Positions 45,029 through 56,273 are shown, counted from the stretch's first letter. The stretch is DNA of 64,000 bases from Bemisia tabaci (GCF_918797505.1 NC_092799.1:14842295-14906294); one strand, 5' to 3'. Made by a program: numbers and translations. Notes: generated by a model not told the origin, from the letters alone.

Positions 45029-45334
45029 GAAAAAAGAACGGGGCGGGCAGCGCGCCCATCATTTATATTCATTGAAAGACGCTGCAAAGCTTCAGATTTC
45101 GAGTTAGCTTCCTCCGGCTCCGCCGTCCAGATTCCCTCGCCGGGTCCCGATACCTTATCGGCCTTCAATTAAAGTCTCATCTTACCTTTCGCCTTGGATT
45201 CGGAATGCTCCCGAACACGGACCGCGGAAAAAAGTGGTGAGAGAAGGGAAAAGGAAAAGCTCGTACCGTTGAAGTGAGGTTTTTTACGTGCAGAGCCACC
45301 AGAAATGGACGAATTTATGCTAAAAGGAACTATG

Positions 45335-45750
45335 CACTGAAAAAAAATCTTTGTGTATTTACTAAGAAAAGGGTAAAATTACCAAGAATTCAGGGTTCCA
45401 TTTGATCCCAGTTTTTTCTTGGTAAAATTACCATTTGTGAAATTGGTAATTTTATCGAGAAATCTCAGTATAAATTATTGAACTTTCTCGGTAATTTTAC
45501 TGGACCTTGGTAAAAACGCCAATATTTTTTATCGACTGCGGTAGATTTACCGAGATAAAATGGCCGGTTACCGGGAATTGATTACCAATAAAAGTGGTGT
45601 TCTTACCTGAAAAAAAAACAGTAAAAATACCGGGTTTTGGGTAAGCTTACCAGTCTGTCCTGGTAAAATTACCAATAACTGGTAAAAAAAAGTGAGATGG
45701 TAAAGGTACCAACGGACCTTGGTAAAAACGCCGAGAATTTTTTTTCAGTG
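45335..45750. mobile_element. GGTAAAATTACC-rich foldback element
   Basis: Starts CACTGAAAAAAAATC and ends ATTTTTTTTCAGTG. The interior repeats GGTAAAATTACC or GGTAATTTTAC at least six times on both strands, and a second sub-terminus, CTGAAAAAAAAACAG, lies near 45608. It is bounded by a 44-bp direct repeat (45291-45334 and 45751-45794, CAGAGCCACCAGAAATGGAC ... AAAAGGAACTATG) with two differences. That is far longer than an ordinary target duplication. Confidence 0.75.
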
Positions 45751-45794
45751 CAGAGCCACCAGAAATGGACGTATTCATGCTAAAAGGAACTATG

Positions 45795-47175
45795 TGTGAG
45801 CGGAAAGATGGGGTGTGCTCGTGGGAGCTGGATAAGAAACGATGTAAAAGTGGGTATGTCGCAGGCAAACAGTAAAATCAGGCATTTTGTCAAATGCCTA
45901 GGCAAATAGTCAAATATTCTGGCTAAGATTGAAATTTTGAATCTTTTCCTAATTTTAGAAACAATAATTAATTGACCCCGTGAGAAAAAATTTTCAGTAA
46001 AAATTTACATCACAAAATAGTATTTTAAACGATTTTTAGCGCCTGAGTAGACACTCATCTTGAGTGATTTTATATCGTTCTTATTTTATTATTTTTTGTA
46101 TTTAAAAAAAATGAATCAATATTTCCTCCCCGAAATTTTCTGTGGGTTTTCTTCAACTCAAAAACAAATTCAGGCTGTGTAAGAATCATCTCTAGGAAAA
46201 GATTTAAGTGAAAACAATTTTATTTTGACCCCAAAAAACCGACTCCTGAAGTCACGGTCATTCCTTTGAGACTACGCAAAGTAAAAGAGACGTAGCGTAA
46301 CGTAATGAACCGAGACGTAACGCAACGCAATGAACCGAGACGTAACGTAGCGTAACATAAAGGAAGATCCTTTCAACGACCTCACGATTGAAAAAGTTCA
46401 CACGCCGCCCTGAAAAGACGATGATGGGCCGCGGATTCTGGGTCAGCCGAATCGGCCAATTTTATCACGAGAGAAGTCACAGCGATTTGAATAAATGATT
46501 TATTCGCACTCGCCAAGACGTAAAAAGCGGGGCCGGGAAAAAGACGTTTGCGTCTCGAGCGGCGGGAGGGGGCGCCGGCGCACCACCCCCCCCTCCGCCC
46601 GTTGCTCGGGCCAGGGGCGGCCTACGTAAAAAATCACCTTCAACCGTAAACATGATTGAAGACACACTTTGCACGCTCCCGAGACGTGAAATGAAACAGA
46701 TACAAATAGGGGTGACCCGATAAGCGGAGAGCCCTGAGTTTTTCCCACCTCCACCCCCCCCCCCCCCCCCCTCGGCCCCTCGCCCGCGGCCCGGCAACGA
46801 TTTTTCATCCGGCTTCGCCCCGGAACGTCGACAATTTTTTATCTTCGGATGGAGAGTGGGTATCGCCGGGCGGGTGACGCAGAGCAGACGTCTGGATACG
46901 TTCCGATTGAATTAAGTAAGACGAAAATCCGACGTCGGGAACACTTGCGGTGGTGATGGTTATTATTTTAGCTCTTTTTTCTCCGCCGAGGTCGTGGTCG
47001 TGCAGCCGTAGTTCTTTCTTTCAATTTATAACGTCTTTTTTTCGACGTAAAAATAATGTAATTTCGTCTAGTGCACGGAAAAGAAGAGGCAGAGGTTAAG
47101 TCTCAACTTCGACATTTCCAAATAATAGTTGCAGTACCCCAAGTGGATCGCATTTATAATATTTTATATTATTAT
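45795..47175. other. Unannotated segment with a CGTAACG minisatellite
   Basis: 46288-46360 holds about three GAACCGAGACGTAACG(C/T)A units. A C-rich run is at about 46754-46771. Gly-rich minus frames (46477-46808) cross G/C runs and are not called. No gene recognised. Confidence 0.45.
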
Positions 47176-47432
47176 CGCATTTTACAGCAAAAAGGAACCA
47201 GCGTAATTACAGTGTCTTCAAAATTGTGCAACTTCTTTTTTTCTTTTAAAAATAATAAATATGTGTAGTACAATAATAAAATTTACACAATTATATCGGC
47301 AGTTGAAATTAACAATTTTTCGGTGGAAAGCAAAAACTGTTTGCTACTCTATGAGATTTTGTATGGTAATTATGAAGCAGCAACATTTCTAAAACACTGC
47401 AATCGCGCTGGTTCCTTTTTGCTAAATGCGAT
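47176..47432. mobile_element. Palindromic element with AAAAAGGAACCAGCG arms
   Basis: CGCATTTTACAGCAAAAAGG and AACCAGCG at the left face CGCTGGTTCCTTTTTGCTAA and ATGCG at the right. About 257 bp, AT-rich centre, non-coding. Confidence 0.6.
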
Positions 47433-47647
47433 ACAATTAATTGTAGTAGTACACACCAATTAATTTTAGTAGTATCCCAATAAATTAGGTTACTAACCCA
47501 ATTGTCGCGGGACTACCCCAACTTGAGTTGCGCTACTACCACAATTAATTGGAAACACCAATATCATCCAACAAATTGGGGTTGTACCATTACTTTAGGG
47601 GATAACCCCTAACACTTTTTATCGTGCGATAAAGCGAACATACAAAC

Positions 47648-47811
47648 CAGTGGCGAGGTATGAATGATCGATTATCGATATTTCCCCATTTGAAGCTATG
47701 GTGAAGAATCGATCATTTAGGTCTTAATTGCGAACACCCTGTTTATCGATCCTTTTCCATAGGCTCAAATGGATGATGAATCGATAAATCGCAAAGCACG
47801 TTACGCCACTG
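47648..47811. mobile_element. Family C hAT-like MITE with ATACAAAC duplication
   Basis: CAGTGGCGAGGTATGAATGA to CAAAGCACGTTACGCCACTG. ATACAAAC at 47640-47647 and 47812-47819 is an exact 8-bp duplication. Confidence 0.9.
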
Positions 47812-47819
47812 ATACAAAC

Positions 47820-48556
47820 AGGCCCTGAGTTGTCTAATATGGACCATCAAGCGGAACGAAGTTAAAGTATACTATCGGACACGATTTATCATCAAAAGTT
47901 CTCGCAAAACCCGTTCATTAATTTGAAAAGGTTTAAAATCAACTGAAAAGTTAGAAATTGACTTTCCAGCTTTGTTGAATTTACGGTTTTCATACTCCTG
48001 TTAGACTTACAGCCACCTCACGGATAAATTAAAAAGAAGCGGTGATGTAAGCGGCTCAAAAAGTTACGCTTTAGGACAAAGGTGAGAGGGAGTTAACGTT
48101 TTTACGTTTTAAATTTTTTTAAAGAAGGTCAAAATGAATTTGAATTGTTTTACGACTATAATGACATCACTGCGTTGGGGCGGAGAGCAAAGGCAGAATT
48201 CTCAGAGCAGTTTCGCACAAAGTAAGGTATCATCAACCGGTTCTCTTCTTAATAGCCATCAGGAAAATTCGTGGTACTCACCTGCAACAAAATCAAAGGT
48301 TCAGTTAGACAAGATAATATGTTAATCAGGATGAACAAAGTAATGATTATGTACTCTTGCTGAGGTTTCTCCTTGAATTTTAAAGTAATTATGATCGGCC
48401 CAAAGCCATGAAATTTATTCTATTTTTTAGAGGATTATAAATATAACAAATAACTTCATTGAAGGACGCATCAATCATCAATCCAAAAGAGGTTTATCTA
48501 CATCCCACTTAATAAAAAGTGATGTACAATGCACACGTGTGTTTGACTGTCAAATA
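47820..48556. other. Unannotated segment
   Basis: A 63-codon Ser/Gln-rich plus frame (48134-48325) is not recognised. No shared element. Confidence 0.35.
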
Positions 48557-48800
48557 GACGGAGTTAAACAGAAAGGAACCAAGCCACATCGGGATCGAAC
48601 CGAGAAAAAGAGGTTTAAAGTTTGGCTCCTGCATAAGACTCAATGTAAAAGATAAACTTCAAGTTCAATTTCTGCAAAATTTGCTCCAACAAAAACTTTG
48701 AATTTTTGACGATAGATAATAGAGCAGTGGTTGAGTTCAAAACCACTCATAACTTAATTTTTTCCAAAATGTGAGTTGGTTCCTTTTCGCTTAACTTACA
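48557..48800. repeat. Family Z dispersed repeat, uninterrupted copy
   Basis: AAACAGAAAGGAACCAAGCC, GAGAAAAAGAGGTTTAAAG, AAAAGATAAACTTCAAG, then AAAATGTGAGTTGGTTCC. The same order as 17862-18330 without the B insertion. GGTTCCTTTTCGC at the end is complementary in type to the start, so Z may itself be palindromic. Confidence 0.6.
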
Positions 48801-49717
48801 ATCCGAATGGACTGCGTATAGCAGATAAGAACCAAGCCACGTCAGCTATTACCAAATTTAACTGAGCAATATAATTTTTTACAAGAGAATGTTCGTGCAT
48901 ATTCCTTTGAACATTTTAAGGCATTTCCTTCGTATTATGCATAAAATTCACCGAAACTCGCGCAAAAATCCGCACAAACGTTTTCGTGTAAAAAATTATA
49001 CTATACCCGGTAAAACTTGGCAATAGCTGATATGACTTGGTTCCTTTCTGCTCAACGCGGTCCAAATGGACTTCAGTTTACCATTAGGAACTACAATTTC
49101 TGGCTCACCCGTAAAAACACTTATGTGCACAGAAAATCTTATGGTCCACAAGTTGTTTCTGAATTGATCCAGAAAATTGTAAATGTAGATCAAATGAGCG
49201 TTCATTTGCGAAAGAAACTCCTCCATTTTCCCACATAGCTACTCCACCCCTCATTATTTTTCTACACATCACTAGGGAACCCAAAATTATGAACCAAGAC
49301 CCAAAAAAGAACCAAATTTTAGGTACCGTTTGAGCTGAAAACTCCGCGGAATCGTAAGCATAGCCATATTTACACCATCCCCGTGAATCGATAACCTACA
49401 ATGCATTTTAGGATTAACTCTCGGGCAAAGTTGCGGCGTAAAATCTATCTCTAAAATGAAACGGTTTCACCGCTGAAACTCGACTATTATACAAATCGTG
49501 CAATACCCGTCACATATGCCGACGGGGGTACGCCAAATACCACCGCTTCGAAGCTGGCAAGATAAAAAAGGCATTAAAATTAAAATAACAATATCTCGGG
49601 GAAGGGTTTTTGCACGAATACATTTGCAAACCTGTCAGATTTTAAACTTGAGATCAAATTGGTACCTGGAGGCTACGAAATCTATACGAATCGAAAAAAA
49701 TCATGCAGTTTCTGCAA
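48801..49717. other. Unannotated segment with a P-like motif
   Basis: 49055-49150 (GGTCCAAATGGACTTCAG, GGAACTACAATTTCTGGCTC, ACTTATGTGCACAGAAA) is one half of a P-type repeat. No gene recognised. Confidence 0.45.
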
Positions 49718-49881
49718 AGTAGGCGTGGCATGCCTTGCGATGTACCGATTTATCTACAATTTAAACCTATGGAAAAGGATCGATAGACAGGGTACTCGCA
49801 ACGAACACCTTGATAATCGATTCTTTGCCACAGCTTCAAAGGGGGAAATATCGATAATCGATCATTCACGCCACGCCACTG
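49718..49881. mobile_element. Family C hAT-like MITE, eroded left end
   Basis: AAGTAGGCGTGGCATGCCTT at the left, ATCATTCACGCCACGCCACTG-like right end, with AACCTATGGAAAAGGATCGA inside. No target duplication is visible. Confidence 0.75.
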
Positions 49882-50120
49882 AAAGCTGTGTCCTCGGACC
49901 GAGAGCCCGTCCCGGTCTGAGAACGCCCCTTTACTGGTAGTAACTAAGAATCAAGTTGTCTGTTTTCGAGCTTGGAACAATCGATTTTTCATTCATTGGA
50001 GATAGATGGATTCTCGAGAAAATAACAGCAGGTGCGAGGCACGACCAGGGTCAAATCTTGGATACTTCGCAAAATTGCACGGCGGAGTCAGTTCGTGCAT
50101 TCTGCATCTGGACCGAAAAT

Positions 50121-50285
50121 CAGTGGCGTGGCGTGCTTTGCGATATATCGATTGACCGGCCGTTTGAACCTATGGAAAAGTATCGATAAACAGGGTGTTC
50201 GCAGCGAACACCTTAATAATCGATTATTTACCATAGCTTCAAATGGGGGAAATATCGATAGATCGCAAAGCACGCCACACCTTTG
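50121..50285. mobile_element. Family C hAT-like MITE with CCGAAAAT duplication
   Basis: CAGTGGCGTGGCGTGCTTTG to CAAAGCACGCCACACCTTTG. CCGAAAAT at 50113-50120 and 50286-50293 is an exact 8-bp duplication even though the right terminus has mutated. Confidence 0.9.
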
Positions 50286-50293
50286 CCGAAAAT

Positions 50294-51360
50294 CAACGCC
50301 CACGGAAACGCAGTCTTCAATTAGCGGTAATGGTAGGATCGGTCCACGTTAAAATCGCAAATTTCCACCGTTTCGTGGTAACAAAAGTGGTTTTCCATTA
50401 CAAGCAAATCATGTTTTGCATTCGGAGCAATTTTCACTTTTTCAACGTACAACTTTTTATTGGATTCACTATTCGTCGTTTCCTATACGAAAGAACGTGA
50501 CTGTATTTCAACGTTGCAAAATTTTCCCGCGTAAACTGCACTATATAACCAGGAGAATTTTAAGAAGTTCCATCGAAAATTTTACTTATTTTTCTGCTGA
50601 TCTCATGCAAAAATCAGACAAATTTTCAGCAAGAAAATTGCAGGTACATTCTTGTAAAATATTGAATTGTTTGGGTCAATTTTGCAACCTTGGAATGGAG
50701 TTAAGTTTCTTCGTCAGGAAAACGACGTGGTGACGTCACGCAAAACGTAGAATCTATGATAGTACAATGATGCTTGAAAAACGTTTTTAAAATATCTCTG
50801 TATGGAAACAATGATATGTTTTTTCCGCGTGTTTTTAAAACTTAGAGGAACTATAACAACTCAAAAATGACTTTGAAATGTTTAGAGAGATAAGTTGTGG
50901 TATTTTTTATTTGTGTTTACCTAAATTTGTTAAGCCATTTTTCAATCCTTTTATACATACTGTTCAAACGTTGTAAGCCATCCAAGTTTTTGAGGGTTTT
51001 TCAAAGATGATCTTGTGAAAGGTTTTATAAAATCTTCCTTGAGATGTTTATAAAATAACCGTCGATGTTTATATTCCATATTTCAAAGTTGTTCGAGAAA
51101 TTTAAAAACATTTCCTGAACATCTACTTTTTGCGTTTAAAACAAAAAATAAAAAAAAAGCTTTTTAACGTTTAAAGGAGGTTTTCCCGAACTATCAATGC
51201 TCAAGTTGTTCTCAAAAGAACATTTTCCAATGATTTCTTAAAATATTTTTTCTTTAAAATAAAAAAAAAAAAATCGCTTATAAAACAAACCTCTTATTCG
51301 TTGTGCTTTCTGGGTACGAACAGCTCTTTCGGGTGGAGAAATCATACTCGTATGAGTCCT
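50294..51360. other. Unannotated AT-rich segment
   Basis: No gene recognised. 50800-51280 is AT-rich with A-runs, similar in texture to 38890-39250. Confidence 0.4.
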
Positions 51361-51368
51361 CGAATGAT

Positions 51369-51531
51369 CAGTGGCGAGGCGTGAATGATCGATTATCGAT
51401 ATTGCCCCATTTGAAGCTGTTTTAAAGAATCGATTATTACGGTGTTCATTGCAACACCCTGTTTATCGATTTTTTCCACACGTTTAAACGGCAGTTATAA
51501 TCGATACATCGCAAAGCACGGCAGGCCACTG
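51369..51531. mobile_element. Family C hAT-like MITE with CGAATGAT duplication
   Basis: CAGTGGCGAGGCGTGAATGA to CAAAGCACGGCAGGCCACTG. CGAATGAT at 51361-51368 and 51532-51539 is an exact 8-bp duplication. Confidence 0.9.
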
Positions 51532-51539
51532 CGAATGAT

Positions 51540-52199
51540 GTTCAATTTTCGCGGGATTCCGGGCAATTAAACGCGGTCCGTGCGCGCTCCTCAGTCACCT
51601 AATCACCGACCATAAGTTAACCTGGACTCGCGCTCAGGCGAGATCGAAAAATACCGGCCAAGAAAACGGGGAAGAACCGAATTGCGCCGCGCAAAAAAGA
51701 CCTATGTGCCCACGCGACGGAATAAACTCGCGTAAGCCCACGTTACGACTCTTCCGCACTTACGCGGTTTTACGAAAGGATCCGCCTCGATAGGTCTTTC
51801 TTGCCGAGTGCCGTCGGAGATGCGCTGATTCACTCGAGGGAGATCTTGAGAGTCATCTGAAAAATATGCGTTCCCGCGCATGATTAGCTTTGAAATCCAT
51901 CAGTGTCAGCTGACTCTAAGATCGACCTGTTTGTTTACTGAAAATAACAATCCGCGAGCATTAGAATAGAATGGGATGATTGCCGCAATTGAACTTATCG
52001 CAAAGATTGAGAAATTGAGCCTAACCTTGTTCATTGAAAAATGGCGAGTTTTCTTAAAGCAAAAGTGCAAACAATGCGTTCAATTCTAGAATTTGACTCC
52101 CGGAATAATTAAAGCTGCCGAGAAAAAGACAGTAGCACATATTTTTGTCAACCCAATAAATGGACGTATTTCTGCCAAACGGAACTATGTGCATCATGA
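51540..52199. other. Unannotated segment ending in a T motif
   Basis: 52157-52190 (GGACGTATTTCTGCCAAACG then GAACTATGTGCAT) is the dispersed T motif, next to the tandem array. Otherwise nothing recognised. Confidence 0.45.
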
Positions 52200-52765
52200 A
52201 GTGAATGCGGTTGCTACATTAGATGGATTAAGAGTGTCGACACGTAACGCGTGGCGTAAAACGCCTTCAACGATAAACGATACTTCCTAGCGTTGTCTCG
52301 GAGGCCGAATAGTTGCATCCTTTAAAAACCCAATAAACAGAGAGCAACGTAGATCGGTGAGTAATGCAGTTGCTTCATTTGGTAGATTAAGAGTGTCCAC
52401 TTATAAAAAACTCCTTCAACGAGAAACGATACCTCCTAGCGTTGTCTCGGAGGCCGAATAGTTGCATCCTTTAAAAACCTAATAGACAGAGAGCAACGTA
52501 GATCGGTGAGTAATGCGGTTGCTACATTAGATGGATTAAGAGTGTCTACGCGTAAAAACGCCTTCAACGAGAAACGATACTTCCTAGCGTTGTCTCGGAG
52601 GCCGAATAGTTGCATCCTTTAAAAACCCAATAAACGGAGAGCAACGTAGATCGGTGAGCAATGTGGTTGCTACATTAGATGGATTAAGAGTGTCGACGCA
52701 TAAAAAACGCATTCAACGAGTAACGATACTTCCTAGCGTGGTCTCAGAGGCTGAATAGTTCCATC
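52200..52765. repeat. 148-bp tandem array, about 3.8 units
   Basis: Units start GGTGAGTAATGCGGTTGCTA at 52357, 52505 and 52653, with a 157-bp first unit at 52200 carrying a small insertion. Conserved blocks are CTTCCTAGCGTTGTCTCGG, GAATAGTTGCATCC and GAGAGCAACGTAGATCGG. It is non-coding in all frames and ends just before a family A element. Confidence 0.88.
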
Positions 52766-52773
52766 TGGCACTT

Positions 52774-52960
52774 CTACCGCGTTAAGGAAAAACGCCGTAT
52801 GAACATCCGAGAGTTGCCAAATTTCCTTCGATACAATGTTTATTTTCGAAGAAAGTTATGGTTATTTTTCCTTGGAATTTTCAGGAAATTTAGGTGAAAT
52901 TGCGGACAATATTATCTGAAAAATTGAGGGTTCATACGGCGTCCCTCCTCGGTACGGCAG
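52774..52960. mobile_element. Family A MITE, internally deleted
   Basis: CTACCGCGTTAAGGAAAAAC at the left and GGTTCATACGGCGTCCCTCC, GGTACGGCAG at the right. 187 bp against about 250, lacking most of the right arm's TTGCC..TTTCC block. Confidence 0.8.
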
Positions 52961-52975
52961 ACCTAGGCACTATAC

Positions 52976-53139
52976 CAGTGGCGTGGCGTGATTTGCGATG
53001 TATCGATTGTTATGCCATTTAAACCTATGGAAAAGGATCGACAAACGGGTGTTCGCAGCGAACACCTTAATAATCGATTCTTTACCATAGGTTTAAATGG
53101 AATTACAATCGATACATCGCAATTCACGCCACGCCACTG
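52976..53139. mobile_element. Family C hAT-like MITE with CACTATAC duplication
   Basis: CAGTGGCGTGGCGTGATTTG to CAATTCACGCCACGCCACTG, close to a perfect palindrome. CACTATAC (52968-52975) and CACTATGC (53140-53147) match at 7 of 8 bases. Confidence 0.88.
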
Positions 53140-53147
53140 CACTATGC

Positions 53148-53520
53148 TTGAAATGTTCCTGAGTATTATTAAAGAGAAATTTCAAGGAAGGGAAACAAAA
53201 ATTTGGCTCGCAGGACTGAAAACTTTACAGCTTAGGGTGGAAATCTTCGGCTACGCCTGACGAAAACGGAAGGTTGCGTGTGAAATTAACGCGCTCCTTT
53301 CCCTCTTGAGCGACCCTAAGAAGGGCAGGGGGCTCGTGAGCTTTCCCAAGAGGAGCGAGGGATGAGGAGTGAGGAGCGATCGCCCTTTCGACCTTTTTGT
53401 TTCAATTAAGCCTAAAAGTGTGAAAATTTCCTTAATTACCTTTTATCCTCTTTTCCATTTTTAATCCCTGTGCGATTCGCTCTACCGTTGCAAGTCCCTG
53501 GAACCCCTCTCGACGTGTCG
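53148..53520. other. Unannotated segment
   Basis: No gene or shared element recognised; GAGGAGCGAGGGATGAGGAG is a short purine-rich repeat. Confidence 0.35.
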
Positions 53521-53753
53521 CACAGTGGATCGAGTCAGTAGAAGAGGTCGGACAAAATTTGGAAACTTTAAACGCTTATAACTCCATTTATACAAAACGT
53601 TGAGGTTGTAAAAGTGGTACAATTGGTGTCCTCGTGCAATTTTCTTCCAGAAGCACCCCTAAAAATTTAAAATGTGACGAAGTAAACATGGAAATTTGCA
53701 GTTTTAGTCAAAAATTTCATGTCCGACCCCTGTGATTGACTCGATCCACTGTG
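53521..53753. mobile_element. TIR element starting CACAGTGGATCGAGTCA
   Basis: CACAGTGGATCGAGTCA and TGACTCGATCCACTGTG are exact complements, and GAGGTCGGACA / TGTCCGACCCC extends the match. TGTCG is present on both sides, a candidate 5-bp duplication. 233 bp, non-coding. A fragment lies near 1428-1475. Confidence 0.78.
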
Positions 53754-54131
53754 TGTCGCCTCAGCTTGAGGACCTTTTTAACCTGCCGCTTTTTTCGTCA
53801 ACATTTTATCAGCCTAACGAGGCGCTGAATTTTAATCACGTCGAAATTCTCGTTTTCCTCGAATCGTAAATTGGAGAGCTCGTGTTGTTGAACGGGCGCG
53901 TCGTCGTTCTTCCAAAACGTTGCACGTCGAACCTTTGTCTTCCAAGATTCGGACCGATTCCAAACAGAAACCCGCCGAGTCGCATCGGATAGGAACCGCG
54001 AAGAAATGTTTGAAGTTGTGTTACCAATAAAGCTCAATGTTAAGGACGAAGTTTCGGGTCCATTGTATTTTGTGTGAATTCTGAATTTTTTAAAAAAGAA
54101 AATTTACGATTAGCTGAATTCAAAATTTCCT
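53754..54131. other. Unannotated segment
   Basis: AATAAAGCTCAATGTTAAGG near 54028-54048 resembles part of family Z; otherwise nothing recognised. Confidence 0.35.
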
Positions 54132-54255
54132 GTAACTCGTTTTTTCCTTCTTTTTCTTTTTTCCCTCTTTTTCTTTTTTTCCCTTTTCCCCTTTCCCCCT
54201 TTTTCCTTGTGCCTCACTTTTTTTCTTTTTCTTTTTTTTCTTCTTTCTTTATTTT
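54132..54255. repeat. Polypyrimidine tract
   Basis: More than 100 bases of nearly pure C/T (TTTTTCTTTTTTCCCTC-like runs). The Phe/Ser/Pro-rich 80-codon frame across it is a composition effect. Confidence 0.85.
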
Positions 54256-55121
54256 GTATTTAAATCTGTATCTATCTGATACTCTGTATAGATCTGTATC
54301 TCTACATGTACCATAAGAATGACGTGTACCATAGCTTCGGTCAGAAGCTCATTTTGTACTAATCATAAAATAAATAGAACAAATAGTAAAGAGTATGATT
54401 TATGACTGCCAACGGGAAGAGGGGTGGGCTTTGGTTCACGAAGGCGAACTTTTTCATGAACAATGCTGTTGAATGGAGTCAAAAAGTTAAATTTCAATAA
54501 TTCAACTTAGAAACGTCTGCTGTAGGCTAACCTACTGGGGACCGATCTAAAATTATAGAGATGAGCGATAAAACTAGCTACTCTAGCGCACATGAATGAG
54601 AAATACGTAAGAGGATAAATCAATACACACAAACTACAGTCAATTAGTCAAAAGGAGTTAATGAAAGAGCAAATTATGATGCAGTAAGAGGATTGTTTTT
54701 TCGTGTCAACCTGCTTCCCTCCAAACAGCCCGTGAGGGGGGGGGGGGGCATCGGGAGAGGGGTGGCATTTGGCTGAGCGCCGAAAGAAACTGACAAAGAG
54801 TAATTGAAATTACACGGTAAAAGTTCATCGTTCCGCTTTATTTGAAAATGAGCGAACTTTGCTCCAATTATGACACTTGAGCATGCCAAACGGTGGCGTA
54901 ACAAATCACCAACTTTTCCGGCCAACCAACTCAAAAGGGCCCGATTCGTGAAATATCGGCCGCGCTGATAACAATAATAGAAACAAAGAGGTTTGCCGGA
55001 TTACTGTGGTTATTCCTGCGGTTATGAAAGGCTCCTACGGTTCCAGTCACTATTTTAGAGCAACATTTGATGTATGTAAATAAAAATTATCAACCATTAC
55101 TGACGAGGAACGGGTACAAGC
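54256..55121. other. Unannotated segment
   Basis: G-run at 54737-54747; TATCTGATACTCTGTATAGA low complexity at about 54270-54300. No gene recognised. Confidence 0.35.
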
Positions 55122-55345
55122 ATGCACTTGTGCGTTGTGCGATAGGCACCTATGCGTTGTGCGATATGCACTTGTGCGTTGTGCGGTATGCACTTGTGCG
55201 TTATGCGGTATGCACTTGTGCGTTGTGCGATAGGCACTTGTGCGTTGCGCGATATACACATTTGTGTTGCGCGATATGCACATTTGCGTTGCGCAATATG
55301 CACATTTGCGCTGTGCGCTATTCACTTGTGCGTTCTGCAATATGT
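55122..55345. repeat. 21/22-bp minisatellite, about 10 units
   Basis: Units of CACTTGTGCGTTGTGCGATA(TG) drift to CACATTTGCGTTGCGCAATA. Four overlapping frames of 68-96 codons stay open on both strands. All are Cys/His/Arg/Ala repeats of about seven residues, a product of the unit length. Non-coding by this reasoning. Confidence 0.9.
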
Positions 55346-56273
55346 ACTCTCTAGATTCGGTAAAATAACTGGTGCACTTATTTGCACTTGCTTAGCACCT
55401 TTTTTTAAATTGAAATTACAGACTTTTTGAGCTGTCTGAATAGCACAATTAATGATCCCAATGTAATACCGCTAATTTAAAATACAATTCCGATCGGTGA
55501 AGAAATTGAGGCGTTTATATAAAAACGATGCAAAGTCGATTTTTTTTCGAAATTGAGTTTCAGTCGGAAAAGGAATTCATTTCCGCTAGCTGTGTATACT
55601 TTTTCTTGTCTCCTGGAGAATTTTCTTTCATAGAGTCGGCGTGTTTCGAAAGAAACGCTTCGGTTGATCACGTGGAGAAATGGCAACCTGGCGGGCAAGC
55701 GATTACAAGAAAAAAAATTAATTCGAGAAGTTAACGCTCAAATCGGGTGAGGCCTGAATGCGGGCCGGAATTAATAATTCGAAGCGAAGGGGTGAAAAGT
55801 TCGAGTGAAGTTCAACAAATCACGGGAAAGCTCGGACTCGCCTCCGCCGGATCGAGTAAAAACCGCGTAAACTCGAAGCAGTTTCTATGAGCGTTGCGCG
55901 GTTCTTCTCGGACGAAGAAGAAGAGGGCAAGCTCGCACACGCCTAGAAGGCTAGAGCGGTGAAATTGCCGCCCATCTGACGAAACCGCGTATCTCGCTTT
56001 CCGCGTGAGCCGTGTTTCACATATAAATCTATGCTATCGGGGGCTCATGCGGCGATAGAGATACGCTTTTACGCCAAAGGAGCGATGAAATGACGCGTGC
56101 TGCCCCTTAAGAATCGACGAGAGGGCTGTTTCGAGTGTTCGATTGAGACGAATTAAATGATTCCTGGGAACCCTTCGAGCTGACCGCTCCATGTATTGTC
56201 GAAAAAGATTTTTGAAGGGTCGTCCATAAATTTTTAACGCTAAGCGAGTTTTATTCCCATACAAAGCCCCGCA
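55346..56273. other. Unannotated segment
   Basis: ACGAAACCGCGTATCTCGCT near 55979 loosely resembles the end of the element at 9590. No gene recognised. Confidence 0.4.

Noticed and set aside
46477..46808. Gly/Pro-rich protein frames
   Set aside because: They come from G/C homopolymer runs that are length-unstable.
55050..55430. CRISPR-like regularly spaced repeat
   Set aside because: The units are contiguous with no unique spacers, and the context is animal nuclear DNA; it is a minisatellite.
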